From Boswellia sacra (lineage: Eukaryota > Streptophyta > Magnoliopsida > Sapindales > Burseraceae): DNA of 64,000 nt. The notes below the pieces were generated by a model. The model saw nothing but the letters and a program-made list of their open reading frames with translations. It did not search any database and was not told the origin of the DNA. The stretch's first letter is position 1; every line of letters begins with the position of its first letter. Made by a program: the position numbers and the translations under genes. Where the stretch lies: NCBI GenBank assembly GCA_013180625.2, contig SNVD02006885.1, positions 207,303 to 271,302 of the forward strand. Direction: 5' to 3'. This document shows, in pieces, positions 50,959-64,000 of the stretch.

Positions 50959-53607
50959 TCGACAGTGAGAGCAGTTTTTAATCTGCCCATGCTTATTTTG
51001 TGTGATTGATGAGCACAAGCCAAATGACTGAAACTTGTAAGGTGGTGGTGGTCAATGGCAACATGAATTATTACGGGAAAATTGAAAAAATAACTTAAAT
51101 TAGGGGACTTTCTTGATAAATAACTATTTCTTTTTTTAAATTTGGATGTTATAACCTTATCCGACATTCGAACGTATTCAACAGCATCCTACGATGTCTG
51201 AAAATTGATAAAAAGTTATGACAAGCAAATTTTTAAGGACAGAATTATTTTTACAATCCACACTTAAACTTGAGGTTTTTTTTTTTTCAATTATTAGATA
51301 ATGAAACGTTACTGGTCCTATAATAATGTTTAGTTATTATTAAAAATTTTAATCTAATATTTATTGCTGTTAATATAAGTTCTCTATTTAGTTATCATTT
51401 TGGAATTTTTTTCCAATAAATCCAAATAATTTTTGTCATATTTAATGATTTCCAAAGTATGTATACTAATTTAATAGATGTTAATTTGTTTATTATAAAG
51501 TAAAACATAAGAAAAAATTACTATGATTTCCAAGGTGTTGAACAAGTAGCTCTAAACCAGAATACCAACCGTAACGTTGTCACGTTGTAGATAATTTGAA
51601 CGATAAATTAAATTATTAGGTAAACAATTTTTACAAGTTAAAACTATGTCGAGTGAATAACTTGCGCTTTGAAGCCCATGGAACAATGGAAAGCCCAAGT
51701 TTAGTCAATAGGCCGAAGTCCATCTTTATGTCAAACAAATTTTCTTAATTAAAGCCCACAAGCCAAAGTCCAATGACAATGATGGAGGCTGGTCGGGTTC
51801 CCTCATAGTATCCATTTTCCAACTCGGAAAGTCCACCTCACAAGCTCAAAATCTCCAAAGTACCCCTGAGACCCAAAGACAATTGACCCGGCCCGATTAT
51901 GTCTTCAATCCTGACTCATGACTGTGCCTATTTACAAACTTATCTATGATGAATTAGAAAAGCAAATTTAAGAATTTTATTACATTAATTAAAAATGATG
52001 TTATGATATTCATGCAATAATATTAATTTGATAAGAGCGCAAAAAATTTGTAAATAGAATACTACTCCTACCAGATTTTACAATGAAGGATAAGCTATGA
52101 AAATATTTTGATAATTTCAATACTTATACTAATGTATTATATTTTATTAGAAAAAAAATTGTTCAAATTTCTAATTATTTCTTTCGACATTCGTCAAAAT
52201 ATATACAGAAATTATGGAAGACTAACATAATTTAAATCATAAAAGCCATTAGTAAGTTTTTTCTGACACATTAAATAATTGAATTAAACAATTTTTTTCT
52301 TTTTTATTTAAGCTACATCAAAGTTTTTCCACTTGGACTTAAATCATGCTGTTGACTGTTAGCCCATCAAAAAGTTACACAACCTGGCAATCATGTTATT
52401 TTTGTACTAACTTAAGAATCTAAATTTTTTATTAATAGTAATTAGTAAATTAAAAAAAAGGATGAGAGAGTATTACTATTGTTTGTGTAGAAATTTGAAC
52501 AATCCAAATTTTCTAAAATATTGAATTATGGTACTAGCCTATCTACAATCATAAACTTATTGTGAAATAAGTATAATGCCTTCTTGAGATCATAAAAATG
52601 AAGAAAACTGGTTATTGATAAGTGCGTTAGTAAAAGTATCCGTGTAATCGCTCCGATGCTTAAATCAGTATAAAAAAATTGAAAGTAAATTGAAATGAGT
52701 TAAAATAAGTGAAAGAGATGAGCTTCATAAGACTTAACCCCCTTTGCTTACTATTAGAGGTGATATTTATCGGAAACGGTAACTTGGCCCTTACTTCATG
52801 GGGCAAGTGGTATATAACCATTTAACCTTAATCAAGTTGATAAGTGACCATTAACTCAGGTTCGTTTCTTGATGTGGGTGGATGATAAAGTTCCTTCCTG
52901 GCTCATGATATGATCATGCTTTGGGATCAGCATCCCTGATTTTGGGGGTTATGGTTATTATGGGCCACTTGTCAATTGGAGCTGTAAGCATCCATTGAGT
53001 CATGTAGCATTGACTAAGTCTAGGTAGGACCCTTTGGAGCCTAATGGGTTGGATTTCTAATATGGGCCGACAACCTTATGGTTTTCTAAGTCTTTTGCTA
53101 AAAATCTTGAGTTATAGAGATCTGTTATTTTGGGTTAGAGTTATTTTATTCAATTCTCACTTTTTACCTTATTAGACATCTTCTTTTTAATTATTAATAT
53201 TTTCTTATTGAATCTGTTAGATGTCCAATTTACCTTTTTATTGTATAAAATAGGTTGTTTTAGTTATACTCTATCATATCTGCTTTTCCAAATATATTTG
53301 ACTTCCCACATGCATGAGATATCATAGTTTTATCATCTAAATAAAAATAGATTCAAATTCAGTTATTTTTTTCGTTGGTTATTATTGAGGATTCATATAT
53401 GGATTCTGGATAAAACTAAAAAAGTGAAGAACAAACAAGCAATACAAAAGAGTTAATAGAGTAATGTGACAGGTGATACTTAGACAAATCATTTGGATAA
53501 AATTTAGTGTAACAATTTTCGAAGAGTGTTATTGCTTTTTGCACATTATTTAAAATAAATTTTGTGTATGTATGTATGCATGTATAGTCACCTATATATA
53601 TAGGAAG
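50959..53607. other. Intergenic DNA, no gene seen
   Basis: AT-rich spacer. Slightly GC-richer stretches at about 51660-51910 and 52740-53060 look like old transposon pieces (AAGCCCA and GGGCC phrases) but have no ends I can define. Confidence 0.45.
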
Positions 53608-53815
53608 GAGATATTTTAACACAAAATTTTGACACAATTTATTGACACAATTTTTTAATCATTGATCTCACAAAATCTAATGGTTGAGATTAAAAGTCAA
53701 CAAAATATATTTAATGTTGCTAACTCATCAATCATCTTAACCATTGGATTTTATAGATCAATAATTAAAAAATTGTGTCTAGTCTTATGTCAAAAATTTT
53801 GTGTTAAAATATCTC
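53608..53815. mobile_element. Foldback MITE, about 208 bp
   Basis: The left arm GAGATATTTTAACACAAAAT and the inverted right end GAGATATTTTAACACAAAAT are identical for the first 20 bases. Similarity continues for about 80 bases (GACACAATTTTTTAAT, ATTGATCT, AATGGTT). No coding capacity. A target duplication was not identified with confidence. Confidence 0.8.
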
Positions 53816-54732
53816 ATTTCTCATCAATATAGATAGCATCGTTAGTGTTCGAATATTGTTATTTAAGCCATCTTAAAACTCTCTTTAAGCCCCTCATTAG
53901 ATTTAGTTAATTACAAAATTTAATTTCATAAATCTATTTTATTTTATGTGAGAAATACTCTTTTCTATTAATTTCTACGAATTGCTGCTTCATTCTCTAT
54001 TAATTGAAGCCACGAAGGAAAATCAACCTAAAGCAGGTTGACGTCTGTGCTGCAGACTGCCATGGCAGCCTTGTCGGTGGTGAAAATTTGACAGAGTGAA
54101 AGAACCGTTTGAATACCAATTCTTTTTAACCTTATTAATTATGCAAATTACAGAGATAGGATGACAAACGAACTTAAATTCATAAAGTCCCTAATATTAA
54201 AATTGGTAGAGGTTCAAGGGATGCATTTAAAACCAATTCAACTTTCTTTCCTAGCGCGAAAACGAAATGTTACAACATGTCTAATACTTTTTCCCAACCA
54301 AATAGATAAAGCGACAGTAGAAAAATAATAAAAATGAAGTCTAAATATTAAACTTTAAATTATGAAGCAGCAATTTTGATACAGTATAAGAAGATATTTT
54401 TAAATCTTTTAGAAGACTAAGGGTTTAAAGGAAAAGATTTTTTTTTATGGTAAAAAAGGCAAAAGGGTTAAATAGTAGAGACTCAAAATTAAAAATGCCT
54501 TTATTAATAATTTAATATAATATATATCTTTAAATTTTTGAAAAATATAAAAGTCGGGCTTTCAAAGAGTTTTAAAGTGGTTCAAATAACAAAACTCTGT
54601 TTTGTGTAATAGGTACCCATCCAGCCCAAATCCAATGGGCTGTATTTGAAAATCTCTCTTCTGTCGCGAAAGTTGCAACTCAAAAACCAACAAAGAAAAC
54701 CCAGAACGTCCAGTCAAATTCAGAAACTAACA
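53816..54732. other. Spacer and promoter of the parvulin/rhodanese gene
   Basis: AT-rich. The segment 54603-54732 with its CCCAATGGGCTGTATTTG phrase (including a TGGGCT site II-like motif) is the likely proximal promoter and leader. Confidence 0.4.
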
Positions 54733-57700
54733 ATGATGAGAGCTGCTCATCTCTCCCCAGTGGCATCACCAGCACTCTCTGCTCTCAAACAATCTTTCCT
54801 TCCCACTCTTCACCTTTCAATTTTTCACAAACTCTCACTGTCCTTCCCCTTTCCTCCTCTTCATACTTTTCCCACCAGAACCCTCACGCCCACTTCTCTG
54901 CATACGCCTTCCCGCCTCCACTCTATGCTGGACCGCTTCCGGTGTCCCAAAGGTTAAATTTTTTCTCCTTCTTGTGACGAACCCATTTCTTCTCTTTAAT
55001 TTTTAGTAATATTTTTATTGCATTTCAGCTGCGTTTAGTTCTGGGTGTAGTAGCTCTGGGAGTGGAAGAGAAATATTGGTGCAACATTTGCTTGTCAAAG
55101 AAGATGACCTCAAGCTTCTGTTAGAGCTTCAGCGGAGGGTCTCTGAAGGTTCAAACACTGCATTTTAACTCACTTTTGTCTTCTATTTATTTGTTTCTTT
55201 TCTAGTATTGCTTTGTATGAATTGTTTGGTTAATTGCAAAAATGATCAAATTAAATTATGGAGACATTGAAGAACGATTTTCGAATGGAGTCTCTTAGTT
55301 TTGCTTCTTTCAGAATTGTTTCTTTAAATTTTGAGTGCAGGCATGTAAAATGATAAAAACTGATCAAAGATTTATTTATTTATAATATTTTTAGCAACTT
55401 TCCTCACTCAAAGATGAGTGATTAACAGATATAAAAGTTAAGTGATCAAATTACGTTTTGCTTATTGCTATGCTGATTTTTTTTTTTTTTTTTTGCTTCA
55501 TAAAGGGGAGGATTTAAGTGACCTTGCTGTTGAGTACTCGATTTGTCCATCCAAAGAAGAGGGGGGAATGCTTGGCTGGGTGAGAAAGGGGCAAATGGTA
55601 TGCTAATACTGAAAATTTGTGTCTCTTGAAAATTTATTTGGCTATTGCTGTTTGTTCACGAAGAGTCTTGATACTTCTACAAATTCAATATTATATGAAT
55701 GTTCTTTAATCTTCTATCTTCTGTTTGCACTACAAATATAGTTCTGACATATGCACTTTTATTCCACAAACTACTGAAGGTTTTTAATTGTATAGGATTG
55801 ATAAAATATTGAACCTGTTAAACTACTCTGCTTCATAAGTTTCCTCTGTGACTGGTGTTGTGAATTGTAATGTTTTTCTGCTTCCATTTTCACGAAATCA
55901 TGGTATTTGGTTAGCTGTCAAAGTCAGTTTAATTGGTTTGAAAAGTGATTTTTTGAGAAGAAATGCAGTAATAATGACTGAGGATGCTTGTGTAAGGCAT
56001 GGTCTTAAAAGGTTTGGGGTTAATTTGTTGACTTGTCTATACTGGCAAGCTTCACATTGTTAGATACACTAATCTTTGTGTTTGAAAAAAAAAAAAAAGA
56101 TTTATAATGTTTAGGATGCGAATGAATGGTGTAGTTACTATGACAGCTGTTGATTTATACTGTATTCTCTGATATTTGCCTCGTATCTTGTAGGTCTAGA
56201 TTTTTTTATTGCAGATGTCCCAGTGGACATTTACAGAGGAGTTGCATCCCTGTACTATTAGCATCTTATTATTTTTTTTCCAGCTGTAATACGGATTACA
56301 AACAATTTTGAAGTTGAAAGGACTATTCAACTTGCCAATGTGGTTGACAAATCTTTCGTTTCTCTGTAAAATGATCTAGGTGCCAGAATTTGAGGAGGCT
56401 GCATTTAGTTCCCCTTTGAATAAAGTTATAAGGTGTAAAACTAAATTTGGATGGCACTTGTTGCAAGTCTTATCTGAGAGGTATGCCATCAAATCCATTT
56501 GAATATTGCAATTAATGAATTAAAGTAGATGTTATCTTTTGCTTTATTTGTTTTACATTTTTAATTTATGCTACCAGAGAAGAATCATCACTTGAAGAGC
56601 TGCAGCCTGAAGAGCTTCATATAAAAATGCAAGATCCAAATTTCTTTGAAGAGGCCCAATTGATTGATGTTCGAGAACCTGAAGAAGTGTATGTTCTAAT
56701 TTTCCTTACACTACTCCTGCTAGATTTGCCAAGCATATATGTAGATTATCTACTTTTCCAATTCGATAGATGGGGGATGCATTGCATAGGATCCATATTT
56801 TTATGTGAATGTGAATAATTCAATAAATATTTTGTAGGAAAATTATTTATAATAGAATAATATTTCTAAGTGGGAATTACTTGGCCTTGGGAAATAGCAG
56901 CAATCATATTGGCCGGTGATGTTCAAAAGGGATGATATGTTGGTTATCCTTCATGCATCAGCACAACTGTGAATTAAGTTTAGTATAATGGTACTTCTGG
57001 AATAATTTATATTCTCAAATTAATGAGTCAACTCCCAAATGTTTTATCTCTAAGTAAGTTGATGCAAACAAATAGAATTGCTTAACAAGTTATTTATGTA
57101 TAAATCCACAAGTGACTTTTGCAATGATGCCCAGAAAAGAAATTGGCAACTTGCTGTAGCTGACACATTGCATGCAAGCCGTTCATACATGTAAATACAC
57201 AATTTTCTGGGGGATATGGCTTCGAATAATTTGCTGCTTTATCTAGGGATTATGATATTTTCCCCTTTTCCCTCTTGATAATCTGTGTAATGTTTTCACC
57301 ATGTCTTGATCTTTCTTGTCTGGCAGTGCCCAAGCTTCTCTGCCAGGCTTTAAAGTTCTTTCCCTCCGCCAGTTTGGGACTTGGGGACCAGATATAACTA
57401 CCAAGTTTGATCCTCAGAAGGATACATATGTAATGGTGGGTACAATTTATCCTAAGTGCTCAAAGAATTTATCCTCAGTGCTCAAAGTTTTCTGATTTTT
57501 GTCACTAACAAAGAGAATGGATTGGTTTTGGGAAGTAAATTAAATTATATTTCATCTTGAAGGTAACATGTCTCATTTTTTAATCCTTACTGTTTTACTC
57601 AGAATTCCCATCAATCTGTTTGTTGCCTTTACCTCTTCAAAATTGCAATTTATTGGTTGGTCGTTGTCTATAATGATTTTGGAATATCCAATTCTACTTT

Positions 57701-58852
57701 TATTTATTATTTTTGTGCTGATGAGCTTTAGCATTTGGCATTTCATCTGTAGTTCTGCAGTAGCTGCAGCTCGGCTTCCATTTACTTCATCTGATCTTAA
57801 GGCCATTAATGGTGGTTGTGCGTGCAACTGTGTTTCCTGTTTTTTCATTGATTCACTAGATAATTATGTTGTTTGGCCATCTAAATTCTGATTGCTGAAC
57901 TTTTCGATGGGTTGATAAATTCATGATTAATAAATTCATGATTAATCTTCATGTCATGGTTGCAAAAAGAAAAAAGGGTACTTGAGTAATCAACTCGGAA
58001 ACTGTAGAGGTTAAACATTGACCTTTTATGATTACCAAATTCAACTTGAATTGGAAGTATCAAGAGTGAATGCTCTCCAATATTTTGTAAGTCAGTTTGA
58101 TCAGTGAGAGAAAGTTTCCCTCCTCTCCAAAACCACCTTTATCATATTTATACCTTATCTTTTAGGAAAATACCAAAAAATAGTAGACTATTATAGGTTT
58201 AGCAAAATCCTAATTATTATTTATTTATTTTGTCTAGCCAAGTTCAACGTCAATTAAGGAATATACTCTCGTTTCCTCAAGTACATATGTAAGGCTTGAC
58301 AAGTCAACATAGTACTCAACGAGCATTTAGTTTTGCTTGGCTAAAAGGTGTCTCACATGGTATTGAACTGTCTAGAAAAACCAGCTAAACAACTTAGCAT
58401 GCTCGATGCTTGGCCAATCTAATAAAATGAGGGTTTAGCTAGAACTCAAAACTACCCTTCAACTTAGTTATTTTTTACATTTTTCTTATCTTTTATGTGG
58501 TCAGTAGACTCTTTTTTTTTGGGGGCGGGGGGGACCTTATCTTTCTTCATACTCAAAACCTGAAAAAAGGAGTAGACATCGCATTTTAACTATATTTTTT
58601 ATCCTGGAGAATTTATGGTAATTTTTTGCTGATTTTCTTCACTTTATTGCTTCTTTCATGGAGTGCTAAAATATATGGTATTTGCAGTGTCACCATGGGA
58701 TGCGGTCACTACAGGTTGCCAAGTGGTTGCAGACTCAGGTATAGCTAGCTTCTTATTATATTTGTTTCCTATGAAAAAAAAATGCTTTCGAGATGTTTGC
58801 AATGCATGTGATAATCTGAATAAACTAGAACTATGTTTTTCATTGCTTAGGT

Positions 58853-58890
<38 letters not shown>

Positions 58891-59755
58891 CCCTTATTAT
58901 TATTTTTCTAAAAATTCTATTGGTTCTAAAATTTGAATAGATAAGAATTTGACCTCAACCATGATGTACTTGTATATATGTGTTTTATGTTTATATATAT
59001 GTGTGTGTGTGTGTGTGATATATTTAAGTTTGCTACTTTTCTAAAAGTTTAAGCTTGTAGATTTGATTTAACATTAATACTTTAAACCCTCTAATACGCT
59101 CTCTCACATGCAAGGGCCCCGTGCATTTGATCGGGTTTTGCAAGTGGGCCAAACAACAACACTTGTTAATTAATTCTTAAATAACACAAAGTGGATTTGA
59201 ACATGTAACCGTTGGATTATTATGGCTTTGATATCATATTGAAAGAGAGATGATAGAATAAAATAGATAGAGAAGAGAAGGTACAAGTTGTTGTGTATTA
59301 TTGATATGTGAGACTTATATTTATATAGTAGAAAAATTAAAGTAAATTAGGAAATAAAATCACTCACGATCAATACATTTTATTCACCACCTAGAGTAGA
59401 ATTATTATAATCTAAAACTTCCATGAGTTCTAACATTATACAGAACTCTATTTTAGGAACATTTGGACAATGATCTATTGTTTGGTTTGTGGAATTATTG
59501 CTGACTTTATATGCGCGCGCGCGCACACACGCAAAATCTTCAAGACTGGTTATGCTTGAGATTTTATTTCAGTGTTAGTACAGTTAATTTTTTTAATCTT
59601 TTTATTTCTTTTGTGGTCTGTAAGTGTGGTTCTGATATGCTATTTTTCTTGTTTATTTGATTCTTGTTATACAGGGTTTTAGGAGAATATTCAACATATC
59701 TGGTGGAATTCATGCATATGCTGCCAACGTTGATCCATCAATTCCTACATACTGA
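54733..59755 (+). CDS. Plastid parvulin-type PPIase with C-terminal rhodanese domain (At5g19370-like)
   Basis: Eight exons: 54733-54952, 55029-55148, 55506-55597, 56380-56480, 56578-56688, 57327-57435, 58688-58738 and 59675-59755. They join in frame with GT-AG introns to 294 residues. Residues 1-70 are Ser/Thr/Pro-rich and fit a chloroplast transit peptide. A parvulin-like peptidyl-prolyl isomerase domain (about 88-178) begins REILVQHLLVKEDD and includes GGMLGWVRKGQMVPEFEEAA and TKFGWHLLQVLSER. A rhodanese domain (about 200-290) includes LIDVREPEE, FGTWGPDITTKFD, the active-site loop CHHGMRS with its catalytic Cys (about 252), and FRRIFNISGGIHAYA. Rhodaneses pass sulfane sulfur; the substrate here is unknown. 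The start is the first of two adjacent ATGs; an upstream frame opens only at TTG. The donor of exon 5 is GTATGT at 56689; using the GT two bases earlier would break the frame. Confidence 0.93.
58739..59674 (+). repeat. Microsatellite cluster in the last intron
   Basis: The last intron of the parvulin/rhodanese gene holds (TA)15 at 58859-58888, (GT)8-9 at 59001-59017 and a mixed alternating tract ATATGCGCGCGCGCGCACAC at about 59511-59530. Confidence 0.85.
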
Positions 59756-61861
59756 TACTGACAAATTTTCTCATCCCTCTATATATATATATATTGGGAC
59801 ACAATTATGTTGCTGTAGCATACACTAACTTACTGTTTTATGCTTACTTTACGGTTTCCTGAGAAACGTATAACAGAAATAAAATAAGTCTGTTGGAAAT
59901 AGGTTGAGTCCATTTGACTTCTAATTTTCCTACATAATAAACACTGTAGGAACATTTGAACGCTGAAATGAAAATGTGAGATCCCTTTTTGGGAAATATA
60001 GATATATCAAAGCTTAACTCCTAGACTTCATGAAGCCTCCCGGAATTTGATATGCATTATATATGTAGTACGTTCCATGTTGGTTTGGTTGTTCTGGATT
60101 CTAGTGGATGAAGCTGTGCTCCAATCCAGTGAAATTTGTACCTCTACGAGATTGAAACTGAATAAGACTGAGCAGAGGTTAAAGAATCGAGTGAACTGGA
60201 TTGGGTGGGGGGAAACAAGGGTTTGACCTTGAATTATGGAAATAAGTTTGGATTTTGGGGCCTTCAAGCTGTTCTGATTGCTTTGTTGGATGATCTTTCT
60301 ATGAACATGGAAATGGCTGTTGAGGGGTTCTCATGCCACATGTTTGTGCGGTATTCATGTTGTAGTCTATACCTAACGAGAAAATCTTCAGTAGGATGAG
60401 TGTACTTTCTTATCTATGTACTCGTATACTAAAATATCACCCCATAAATGTATTTGAAAACTAACTGCTCATGATTGTGCGTATATATGTAAGTATACAA
60501 TGAGATTTTATTAGATGATTATGATTTTGTGTATATACTTATATATACAATGAGATTTTATTAGATGATTATATGAATAATAAGAAATGCCGTTTTGTCT
60601 GAAGACTTTCATAAGTAGCTTGAAGTTTGAGCCTACTTGGTCTAAGTATATTAGCAATAATATTGTCTTCTAATTGTAGCCATTGGCATGGTTTGATTAA
60701 GAGAGTTTCATGCCTCAACTTGAATAATATTTAGCCAATTGATATATCACATCTAGAGTGGTTCTAATGTCTTTAAGGTTGATGCAAGTCTGCAAGTTAG
60801 AATATAGAGGAATAATTTTGAAGCATGCTGTAATACTAGTAAGAGTTTGCTACGGGTTTGATGGACACGTGAGATATAGTAGTGAGACGTTACAGATTTT
60901 CATTTCTTTTGATTTTGTGCTCACGTATATATATTTGTTTTAAAATTTTTCAGATTGGTCCTAAAGACAAAATCTTTAATGAGTTCTTTACTTTGATTTA
61001 TGTTACAAATGTAAATAAACATTATAAGAAATATTTTTTTTTTCTTAAAAAGTTATAAGACATGTTATGTCACTCGTGTTAAACTGAACTGATTAATATG
61101 AGGCTAGAAAGAAGATCATGAAAAATTAGCTTTAGATAAAAATTTAGACCAATATCCTTTGATATGTTGGTTATCTTTTATTCATATTATATAGCACATT
61201 AGTTTTGTACATTAAAAGTTTTTAAGTTGTTTTGAACTGCAAACAAGCTTCAGCGCCGGGAAGGAATGACAAATCTAAGCCAACCGTTTACAATAAAATT
61301 AAAAGAAAAACTTACACGGATCACTTGAATGTTAAATTATAATTAACAATTTAGATCGTTACTGGCTCGTCATTGTTCAACAACAGAGCCAACTAGCATC
61401 ATAACAATTAGTAGCTACCTGTCATGGATGTATGCGCACACAGTTACATGTGTCTATACTATGTTAATACAAAAACCCAAAATGAAAAACCAGTTAAGAA
61501 AATTTCCCGGAAAATCCTCTCGGCCTCTGTCCAAAAATACATTCTCATAATTCCTACCAATTTGAAGCAGACCATGAGACCCTTTCAACAACAATTTAGA
61601 CACGCTTAGTCCTAAAATCCCTCACTATCAATCCTCAGCAATTTCTACACCAAAAATCCAAGCTGTTTTCCTAATTCTCCTCTTTGTTTTCTCTCTCTAT
61701 ACATGTCTTTCTTTCTCTAAACAACACTTTCTTCAACCCCCATAAAGAAACAAAGAAGATACATTTAGACAGAAAAAAATAAAAAAAAGAAGGTAAAGCT
61801 AGTCTTTGTCTCATCAAAGCCATCACCCTTCTAAGTCTCCTCTATCTCTCTCCCTTCCACA
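59756..61861. other. 3' UTR, spacer and CPK promoter/leader
   Basis: A two-copy 50-bp tandem repeat lies at 60471-60570, with the last 27 bases of each unit identical (containing CAATGAGATTTTATTAGATG). From about 61620 the sequence becomes C/T-rich and is the likely leader of the kinase gene. No other gene seen. Confidence 0.5.

Positions 61862-64000
<2,139 letters not shown>

Noticed and set aside
50713..51018. 101-codon minus-strand frame across the hairpin
   Set aside because: The frame is a by-product of the inverted repeat; both arms give unrelated peptides and there is no family match.
57568..57891. Long open frames on both strands (107 and 91 codons)
   Set aside because: They lie within intron 6 of the parvulin/rhodanese gene; no conserved sequence, and the splice sites around them join cleanly.

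Overview
This is plant nuclear DNA, most likely from a woody eudicot (rosid-like; Citrus-type is possible but the window does not prove a species). The evidence is split GT-AG genes with pyrimidine-rich leaders, AT-rich spacers, many MITE and foldback elements, a solo LTR, and one isolated tRNA-Gly gene. There is no bacterial or organellar organisation.

Layout. Positions 1-5862 hold the 5' half of a PH-domain RhoGAP gene (REN1/PHGAP type, minus strand) cut by the left edge. Positions 6.5-23 kb are a gene-poor gap with a complete solo LTR (7605-8279, 5-bp target duplication, U3 minisatellite), non-autonomous DNA transposons and foldback elements. Positions 23098-25565 are a decayed KNL2-like (SANTA-domain kinetochore) gene with an in-frame stop and several frameshifts. 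A two-exon THA8-like PPR gene follows (26194-29249). Positions 29.3-39 kb form a second transposon-rich gap: a tandem duplication whose left copy alone took two insertions, two large foldback elements, a tRNA-Gly(GCC) and a diverged tandem array. Positions 39082-48831 are a complete ten-exon CRT-like plastid transporter (CLT1 type). After a 6-kb spacer with a hairpin locus and a MITE comes an eight-exon parvulin/rhodanese gene (54733-59755). The 5' part of a CPK17/CPK34-like calcium-dependent protein kinase (61862 onward) runs off the right edge.

How the genes relate. PH-RhoGAP, CLT1, parvulin/rhodanese and CPK17/34 are, from memory of Arabidopsis, also neighbours in this order at At5g19390-At5g19360, with a partial paralogous copy at At5g12150-At5g12180. 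The window is therefore an old conserved block expanded by transposons, with a PPR gene and a dead KNL2-like gene between RhoGAP and CLT1. The genes are not an operon: they act in ROP GTPase signalling, organelle RNA metabolism, plastid thiol transport, plastid protein folding or sulfur chemistry, and calcium signalling.

All exon joins were made by hand from reading frame, GT-AG sites and protein family conservation. No expression data or database search stands behind them.
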